A stretch of DNA of 64,000 bases from Lachnospiraceae bacterium (GTDB lineage Bacteria; Bacillota; Clostridia; Lachnospirales; Lachnospiraceae). The stretch is taken from the NCBI GenBank assembly GCA_902362715.1, contig CABIXN010000002.1:248001-312000 (forward strand). Direction: 5' to 3'. The position numbers and the translations under genes are program-made. Below the pieces are notes generated by a model. It was not told the DNA's origin, did no database searches, and saw only the letters and a list, made by a program, of their open reading frames with translations. Below, piece by piece: positions 58,343 to 64,000 of this stretch. Every line of letters begins with the position of its first letter. The stretch's first letter is position 1.

Positions 58343-59586
58343 TTAAGAAACCGGTAACCGGAATGAAAGATATTATGCCGGATGAAATGCAGATCCGTGA
58401 TTATGTCATGGGTGTTATTAAAGAAACGTACCGTGCATTCGGCTTTACCCCCATTGAGACTCCCTGTATGGAAAATATTGCGAATTTAAGCAGTAAGCAG
58501 GGCGGGGAAAATGAAAAACTCATTTTTAAAGTATTAAAAAGAGGCGAGAAATTAAATCTTAAGACTGCTGAGTGTGAGGCAGATCTTGTGGACAACGGAC
58601 TTCGCTATGACCTGACTGTACCGCTGTGCCGCTATTATGCAAATCATGCAAATGATCTTCCGAATCCCTTTAAGGCTCTGCAGATGGGAAATGTATGGCG
58701 TGCAGACAGACCACAAAGGGGCCGTTACCGTCAGTTTATGCAGTGCGATATTGATATTATCGGTGAACCGTCCAATCTGGCGGAAATCGAGTTGATTTTA
58801 GCTACTACGGGAACACTTGGAAAGCTTGGATTTAAAAATTTTGAAATACGGATTAACGAGAGAAGAATCTTAAAAGCCATGGCTGCTTACAGTGGTTTTC
58901 AGGAAGCAGATTATGATACGGTATTTATTATTTTAGACAAAATGGACAAGATCGGACTTTCTGGTGTAGCCGAGGAGCTTGTGAAAGCCGGTTTTTTACA
59001 GGAATCGGTGGATAAATATCTGGCGCTGTTTGAAGGTGTGGAAAAAGCAGATGACGGAGTGGCATATCTGGCCCGGGAGCTGGGTGAATATCTGGACGCA
59101 GATGTAGTTCAGAATATGCAGGAAATTTCCGCAAGCGTTACTTCTACAAAGGCAGCAGAGTTTGAACTTGTATTTGATCCCACATTGGTTCGGGGAATGT
59201 CATATTATACAGGAACTATTTTTGAGATTGCTATTCCTGAATTCGGCGGCAGCTGCGGAGGCGGCGGACGTTATGACAAAATGGTAGGAAACTTTATCGG
59301 AAAGGATGTTCCGGCCTGCGGTTTTTCCATCGGTTTTGAGCGTATTATTATGCTTTTAATGGAAAGCGGATTTCAGATTCCGCAGCAGCCAAAAAAGACA
59401 GCTTATTTAATCGAGAAAGGCTATCCCGGAGACAAACTGGCCGGAGTTATTGCCAGAGCGCAGGAAGCAAGAAAAGACGGTCAGCAGGTGCTGGTTGTCC
59501 GGATGAATAAAAATAAAAAGTTCCAGAAGGAACAGCTGGCCAGGGAAGGATATGAAGAAGTAATAGAGTTTTTCAATCGTGACTAA
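58333..59586 (+). CDS. hisS: Histidyl-tRNA synthetase
   Basis: A 417-residue class II aminoacyl-tRNA synthetase. Motif 2 is seen in MGNVWRADRPQRGRYRQFMQCDID; the histidine-specific stretch reads LVRGMSYYTGTIFEI, and motif 3 is GGRYDKMVGNF...GFSIGFERII. Translation starts at a TTG inside the end of hemZ, in register with GGAGGAA. The anticodon-binding domain fills the C terminus. It is co-transcribed with aspS, the arrangement common in Firmicutes. Confidence 0.96.
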   Translation: MALIKKPVTGMKDIMPDEMQIRDYVMGVIKETYRAFGFTPIETPCMENIANLSSKQGGENEKLIFKVLKRGEKLNLKTAECEADLVDNGLRYDLTVPLCRYYANHANDLPNPFKALQMGNVWRADRPQRGRYRQFMQCDIDIIGEPSNLAEIELILATTGTLGKLGFKNFEIRINERRILKAMAAYSGFQEADYDTVFIILDKMDKIGLSGVAEELVKAGFLQESVDKYLALFEGVEKADDGVAYLARELGEYLDADVVQNMQEISASVTSTKAAEFELVFDPTLVRGMSYYTGTIFEIAIPEFGGSCGGGGRYDKMVGNFIGKDVPACGFSIGFERIIMLLMESGFQIPQQPKKTAYLIEKGYPGDKLAGVIARAQEARKDGQQVLVVRMNKNKKFQKEQLAREGYEEVIEFFNRD

Positions 59587-59623
59587 GGCTGTATAGGAAG
59601 AAGAAAATCAGGAGGATGAAATC

Positions 59624-61435
59624 ATGGCAGAATCCATGAAAGGGCTTCACAGATCACATAGATGTACAGAAGTATCAAATGAGAATATCGGTGAGAAAGT
59701 AACCGTGATGGGCTGGGTGCAGAAAAGAAGAAATCTGGGAAGTCTGATTTTTATAGATTTAAGAGACCGTTCCGGAATTCTGCAGATCATGTTTGATGAA
59801 GCAAGCGTGGGAGCAGAGGGGTTTGAAAAAGCCGGGCAGTTAAGAAGCGAATATGTAGTTGCAGTTGTAGGAACTGTTCAAAAACGAAGTGCGGCAGTAA
59901 ATGAAAATTTAAAAACAGGGGATATTGAAGTGATCGCGGAAGATATCCGCATTTTATCCGAGTCTGAGACTCCGCCATTTCCAATAGAGGAAAATTCACA
60001 GACAAAAGATGATATCCGTTTGAAATATCGTTATCTGGACTTAAGAAGACCTGATATTCAGCGGAATCTGATGCTGAGAAGCAAGGTTGCGTATTTGATG
60101 CGTGATTTTATGATGAAGGAAGGATTTGTGGAAGTTGAGACCCCGGTGCTGACCAAATCCACACCGGAAGGAGCCAGAGATTATCTGGTGCCCAGCCGTG
60201 TGCATCCGGGCAGTTTTTATGCTCTTCCTCAGTCTCCACAGCTGTTTAAACAGCTGCTGATGTGTGCAGGCTATGACCGCTATTTCCAGATTACAAAATG
60301 TTTTCGGGATGAAGATTTAAGAGCGGACCGTCAGCCGGAGTTTACACAGGCTGATATGGAGCTTGCCTTTGTAGATGTAGATGATGTGCTGGATGTAAAT
60401 GAACGTCTGCTTCAATACGTATTTAAAGAGTCTATCGGCATTGATGTTAAGCTTCCTCTGCCCAGAATGACCTGGCAGGAGGCTATGGACCGTTTTGGAT
60501 CCGATAAACCGGACACCCGTTTTGGGCTGGAGCTGAAAGATGTATCAGATGTAGCTGCCGGCTGCGGATTTGGCGTATTTACAGGAGCACTGGAAAATGG
60601 CGGAAGCGTCCGGGGAATCTGCGTGCCCGGAAGAGCCTCTATGGGCCGGAAGCAGATCGACAAGCTGGTAGATCTTGCCAAAACATATGGAGCCAAAGGA
60701 CTGGCGTATCTGGGCGTGAATGAGGACAGAACTTATAAATCTTCTTTTGCAAAATTTATGACAGAGGATGAGCTTGCAGCGCTGGTATCTGCAATGGAGG
60801 CAAAGCCGGGAGATCTTCTGTTGTTTGCGGCAGATAAGAATAAAGTTGTCTGGGATGTTCTTGGGGCGCTGAGACTTCATATGGCAAAAGAGCTGGAATT
60901 GATTGATAAAAATCAGTATAATTTCCTTTGGATTACAGAATTTCCGCTTTTGGAATGGTCCGAGGAAGAGAACCGCTATATGGCAATGCATCATCCTTTT
61001 ACCATGCCCATGGAAGAGGATTGGGATAAGGTAGATACAGATCCCGGAGCAGTCCGGGCCAAGGCGTATGATATTGTGTTAAACGGTACAGAGCTGGGAG
61101 GAGGATCTGTAAGAATCCATCAGAACGACATTCAGGAAAAAATGTTTGAGGTTCTTGGGTTTACAAAAGAAAGCGCATGGGAGCAGTTTGGTTTCCTGTT
61201 AAATGCATTTCGTTTTGGAGTGCCGCCTCACGCCGGGCTGGCATATGGTCTTGACCGTATGGTAATGCATATGGTACAGGCTGATTCTATCCGGGATGTC
61301 ATTGCGTTCCCGAAGGTAAAAGATGCATCCTGTCTTATGTCGGAAGCTCCCGGCACAGTAGATGAAAAACAGCTGAAGGAGCTTGGAATCAAAGTAGATG
61401 CAGAGTCTGAAAAGGTAGAAAAGACAGAAGAATAA
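59624..61435 (+). CDS. aspS: Aspartyl-tRNA synthetase
   Basis: A 603-residue bacterial-type AspRS. The N-terminal OB domain (VTVMGWVQKRRNLGSLIFIDLRDRSG) binds the anticodon; class II motif 2 (FRDEDLRADRQPEFTQAD) and motif 3 (GLAYGLDRMVMHM) are intact, and the large bacterial insertion domain (about 290-430) is present. A strong AGGAGGATG site precedes the ATG. It is last in the operon from the GNAT gene onward and is followed by a 17-bp terminator. Confidence 0.97.
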   Translation: MAESMKGLHRSHRCTEVSNENIGEKVTVMGWVQKRRNLGSLIFIDLRDRSGILQIMFDEASVGAEGFEKAGQLRSEYVVAVVGTVQKRSAAVNENLKTGDIEVIAEDIRILSESETPPFPIEENSQTKDDIRLKYRYLDLRRPDIQRNLMLRSKVAYLMRDFMMKEGFVEVETPVLTKSTPEGARDYLVPSRVHPGSFYALPQSPQLFKQLLMCAGYDRYFQITKCFRDEDLRADRQPEFTQADMELAFVDVDDVLDVNERLLQYVFKESIGIDVKLPLPRMTWQEAMDRFGSDKPDTRFGLELKDVSDVAAGCGFGVFTGALENGGSVRGICVPGRASMGRKQIDKLVDLAKTYGAKGLAYLGVNEDRTYKSSFAKFMTEDELAALVSAMEAKPGDLLLFAADKNKVVWDVLGALRLHMAKELELIDKNQYNFLWITEFPLLEWSEEENRYMAMHHPFTMPMEEDWDKVDTDPGAVRAKAYDIVLNGTELGGGSVRIHQNDIQEKMFEVLGFTKESAWEQFGFLLNAFRFGVPPHAGLAYGLDRMVMHMVQADSIRDVIAFPKVKDASCLMSEAPGTVDEKQLKELGIKVDAESEKVEKTEE

Positions 61436-61452
61436 ATTACAGAAGAGTCAAA

Positions 61453-61513
61453 AACAATACCCTGATAGTAAATACACAAAAGAAATGTGTTGCACTATCA
61501 GGGTATTGTTTAT
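61453..61513. terminator. Terminator between aspS and the CLC gene
   Basis: A perfect 17-bp inverted repeat, 61453-61469 with 61494-61510, around a 24-base loop. A and T runs flank both sides, so it can serve the two convergent genes. Confidence 0.85.
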
Positions 61514-62742
61514 TTTGAAGAGCGGCTCTGCCATTCCTGCCCCTGATATTGTCTCTGTCTGCCATAGATTGTCATATTTCCGTTGCAGGCGTAGGCTATG
61601 GAGCAAACAATCAGAAAATAGACGGCATTTTGCGGACCGAAAACTTCAATACCTATAATTACCGGGGCCAGCAGCGTATTTGTGGCGCTGCCAAAAACTG
61701 CGGCATATCCAAGGGCCGCTGTCAGAGCAACGGGAAGACCAAAGAGATTACCCAAAAGTATACCGGCGGTGCAGCCTATGGCAAACAGAGGGGGCACTTC
61801 TCCGCCCTGATAGCCTGCGGCCAGTGTAATAACAGTAAAACCGAATTTCAACAGAAAGTCATAGGGATAAATGGTCTGATTCTCAAAGGCTGCGCTGATA
61901 AGATTGGTGCCAAGTCCGGTATAACGTCCCTGATGGATAAAAAGTAAAAGAAGGGACAGGCAGATTCCTGTGATCAAAATGCGGAAATATACATTTGGAA
62001 ACCAGGATGCCAGACGTTTTTTTGCCGCCTGCAGACACCATGCAAAGCTCCCTCCTATGATGCCGAAAATAACAGCGGTAATTATAAGTTTAACAATCGT
62101 ATCAGGTGTAAAAACCAGTTTGTCGCTGACGATTACAGAAAATTTTTCCAGTCCCAGCAGATGGGAGGTAAAACCGGCGGTAAAGGAGGCGGCAAGACAG
62201 GGAATGACTGCCTCGTAAAAAAGGCTTCCGGCCACCAGCACCTCCAGTGCAAAAAATACTGCGGCCAGCGGGGTCTGAAAAAGACCTGCAAAACCTGCAG
62301 CCATTCCTATCAGAAGATAAAGGCGGGCATTGTTCTGTACATGAAGTTTTCTTCCTATAGTGTGAGAAATTGCAGCTCCCATCTGTACGGCAACGCCTTC
62401 CCGCCCGGCGCTTCCTCCAAACAGGTGCGTGATCCAGGTAGTCAGCATAATCAATGGTACGAGAAGTTTTGGAATGTGTTTGTTTTCCTGAAAACCCGTA
62501 TCAAAGATCAGTCCCATACCTCCCAGGGATTTGGGGCTGAGTTTTCTGTAGAGAAAAAGAATCAGCAGTCCGGCCGGACCAAGAAACGGCAGAAGAAGAT
62601 ATAGGTGTTCCTGGCGAAAATCGGTGATTGTGAGAAGTACACGGCCAAACAGAGCGTCAACGGCGCCGATGATCAGGCCGATAAGGATGGCTGCAAGGGT
62701 ATGTATCAGAATGGTTTTATAATAAAGGAACGATTTTTTCAT
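61510..62742 (-). CDS. CLC-family anion transporter, probable fluoride type
   Basis: A 410-residue membrane protein of the CLC family with about ten hydrophobic segments. The gating region reads HLFGGSAGREGVAVQMGAA. The anion-site position that is a Ser in GSGIP of chloride-type CLCs is here in a GGMGLIFDTGF context, which suggests the CLC-F branch of fluoride/proton antiporters. The later AGYQGGEVPPLFAIGC segment is also of that type. ATG 62742 follows GAGAGGATTTT on the minus strand; an upstream in-frame ATG at 62829 lacks a site. No fluoride riboswitch is recognisable upstream, and Cl-/F- selectivity is inferred. Confidence 0.8.
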   Translation of the reverse strand: MKKSFLYYKTILIHTLAAILIGLIIGAVDALFGRVLLTITDFRQEHLYLLLPFLGPAGLLILFLYRKLSPKSLGGMGLIFDTGFQENKHIPKLLVPLIMLTTWITHLFGGSAGREGVAVQMGAAISHTIGRKLHVQNNARLYLLIGMAAGFAGLFQTPLAAVFFALEVLVAGSLFYEAVIPCLAASFTAGFTSHLLGLEKFSVIVSDKLVFTPDTIVKLIITAVIFGIIGGSFAWCLQAAKKRLASWFPNVYFRILITGICLSLLLLFIHQGRYTGLGTNLISAAFENQTIYPYDFLLKFGFTVITLAAGYQGGEVPPLFAIGCTAGILLGNLFGLPVALTAALGYAAVFGSATNTLLAPVIIGIEVFGPQNAVYFLIVCSIAYACNGNMTIYGRQRQYQGQEWQSRSSK

Positions 62743-62829
62743 AAGTAAAATCCTCTCATTTGAAACATTAGATTGGTATAATTTGAGTTTTTCGGGAAAT
62801 ATAGTTTTCAACAAAATTTTCCTTAACAA

Positions 62830-63072
62830 TTAATGCTGGTTTTTGTATAAAATTATGAAACATGGTTCATTATACATTGATTTTGAAGGGGTTACAACTG
62901 TATAAAAAGTCTGAATTTGTATCATTTTTGTCCCATAAATCTGAAGAATGGAAATGAATTTATGAGACATTCTTAAGAATTAGTTAATTAATATTATCTT
63001 TGCTTTAAATGGGATGAAAATTAAAATTTTACAGGTATAATGGATACAGATATCAGGACGGAGGTAAAACCG
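62830..63072. other. Intergenic region with promoter and palindrome
   Basis: This 240-base divergent region holds a perfect 12-bp palindrome, ATTCTTAAGAAT (62969-62980), and a TATAAT at 63036-63041 for the downstream ligase gene, without a good -35 box. No gene is apparent. Confidence 0.5.
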
Positions 63073-64000
63073 ATGAAGAACATATTAGAATATCTGGAAC
63101 GGACAACAGATACTTGTGGGGAAAAAATCGCTGTTGCCGATCAGCATGAAGAGATCAGTTTTCATGAACTGAGTATGTATGCCAAGCGGATTGGCAGCCG
63201 CATCAGTCAGTTAAAATACAGGAATGCGCCGGTGGCAGTTTTACTTGATAAAACCCCAAGATGTGCAGCTGCATTTCTGGGAGTTGTGTACAGTGGAAAT
63301 TTTTATGTGGTAATTGATTCTTTTATGCCGGCAGACAGAATTAATAAGATTTTTAAGACACTGAATCCCAAGGCGCTGGTAACTGATTATGCCCATAAAG
63401 AACTTGCGGAAAATCTTTCACATCCGGGAGAAATTATATGGCTGGAGGATGCTGTAGAGACTCCGGTGGATGCAGAAGCATTAAGTGAGATTCGAAAAAG
63501 AAGTATTGATACGGATCCGCTTTATGCACTTTTTACATCGGGTTCCACGGGGATGCCTAAGGGAACCGTTATCAGCCACAGAGCGGTTATAGCGTATTCA
63601 GAATGGGTGGAAAGTACATTTAATATTGATGAAAATACTGTTTTTGGAAGTCAGACACCCTTTTATTTCAGCATGTCTGTGACAGATTTTTATAGTACAA
63701 TCCGAACCGGCGCGCGTCTTCAGATTATTCCGAAAATGCTGTTTTCGTTTCCGATGCAGCTGATTGATTATATGAATGAGTATAAAGTAAATACAATTTA
63801 CTGGGTACCGTCTGCGCTGGGCCTTGTTGCAAACTGGAAGGCCTTGGATTATGCAGATCTGAAGTATGTAAATAAGATATTATTTGCCGGAGAGGTAATG
63901 CCGGTGAAACATTTGAATTATTGGAAATCAAAGCTGCCGGATGCCTTTTATGCAAATTTATTTGGACCTACAGAGACTACAGATATCTGTACGTACTATG
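63073..64000 (+). CDS. AMP-forming adenylation enzyme, DltA-like (truncated by window end)
   Basis: An open frame of at least 309 codons running off the right edge. It begins MKNILEYLERTTDTCGEK behind GGACGGAGGTAAAA and shows the ANL-family core: LFTSGSTGMPKGTV (A3), FGSQTPFYFSMSV, then LFAGEVMP and FGPTETTD (A5). The pattern fits D-alanine:carrier-protein ligase DltA or a stand-alone amino-acid adenylation domain. If DltA, the downstream genes should include a carrier protein and an MBOAT acyltransferase for D-alanylating teichoic acids. The C terminus is not visible, so the assignment is provisional. Confidence 0.8.
   Translation, partial: MKNILEYLERTTDTCGEKIAVADQHEEISFHELSMYAKRIGSRISQLKYRNAPVAVLLDKTPRCAAAFLGVVYSGNFYVVIDSFMPADRINKIFKTLNPKALVTDYAHKELAENLSHPGEIIWLEDAVETPVDAEALSEIRKRSIDTDPLYALFTSGSTGMPKGTVISHRAVIAYSEWVESTFNIDENTVFGSQTPFYFSMSVTDFYSTIRTGARLQIIPKMLFSFPMQLIDYMNEYKVNTIYWVPSALGLVANWKALDYADLKYVNKILFAGEVMPVKHLNYWKSKLPDAFYANLFGPTETTDICTYY

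Noticed and set aside
1..64000. tRNA, rRNA, prophage or transposon genes
   Set aside because: None was recognised on either strand while reading the intergenic regions, although short degenerate RNAs could be missed by eye.

Overview
The window looks like a chromosomal segment from a Gram-positive anaerobe of the Clostridia, most likely a gut Lachnospiraceae member. The basis is moderate-to-low GC, strong Shine-Dalgarno sites with frequent TTG/GTG starts, two OmpR-type two-component systems, [FeFe]-hydrogenase maturases, radical-SAM HemZ, oxygen-sensitive 2-hydroxyacyl-CoA dehydratase-type proteins, ferredoxins, a MecA adaptor and a BioY transporter. A genus cannot be named from what is visible. 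I saw no rRNA, tRNA, CRISPR array, prophage or insertion sequence.

Layout. 1-3.9 kb: a sugar-catabolic operon (xylulokinase-type kinase, DUF4867 protein, fucose/arabinose isomerase-family enzyme) behind an inverted-repeat operator that fits XylR. 4.0-4.7 kb: bioY with a BirA-like operator. 4.7-8.4 kb: a two-component system with a very large sensor. 8.4-9.6 kb: a MerR-like regulator and a small 2[4Fe-4S] ferredoxin, each with its own promoter and strong hairpin terminators. 9.7-15.5 kb: a cobalamin riboswitch controlling an exported CbiK-like chelatase lipoprotein, a two-repeat lipoprotein and a BtuFCD-type ABC transporter. 15.6-18.8 kb: an orphan protein next to moaA, a thioesterase and a DUF1858 protein. 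19-24 kb: MecA, a probable small protein with an odd start, a GH18 wall hydrolase and an amidase. 23.5-26.1 kb (minus strand): a phosphoesterase and a cytosolic ParB-like/BMP fusion. 26.2-30.3 kb: Sua5/TsaC, a phosphatase-fold protein lacking the usual nucleophile, dCMP deaminase, a split chromate transporter and a cytidylate-kinase-like protein. 30.3-33.5 kb (minus strand): a compact two-gene HgdAB/HgdC-type system. 33.6-39.7 kb: DUF362 ferredoxin, a surface 5'-nucleotidase, then a structured leader in front of TM1266-hydE-hydF. 39.7-43.6 kb: a coiled-coil protein and a second, paralogous two-component system. 43.6-46.6 kb: an aconitase-family hydratase and thioredoxin. 46.6-52 kb: a TPR/ATPase protein, glgB and a PAP2 phosphatase. 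52-61.5 kb: cyclophilin, then the housekeeping run GNAT-rel-MBL-hemZ-hisS-aspS. 61.5-64 kb: a CLC transporter of probable fluoride type, and the start of a DltA-like adenylation enzyme cut by the window edge.

The most interesting regulatory signals are: the 5' leader with a terminator-like hairpin before the hydrogenase-maturation genes (36857-37023); an inverted repeat that hides the ushA-like ribosome binding site (34812-34854); a three-tier hairpin at 30353-30418; and a 7-1-7 palindrome at the trxA promoter. The most interesting protein-level observations are the exported CbiK with its B12 transporter, the ParB-like/BMP fusion, the nucleophile-less phosphatase, the HgdB-activase fusion, and the SUOX-like orphan paired with moaA.
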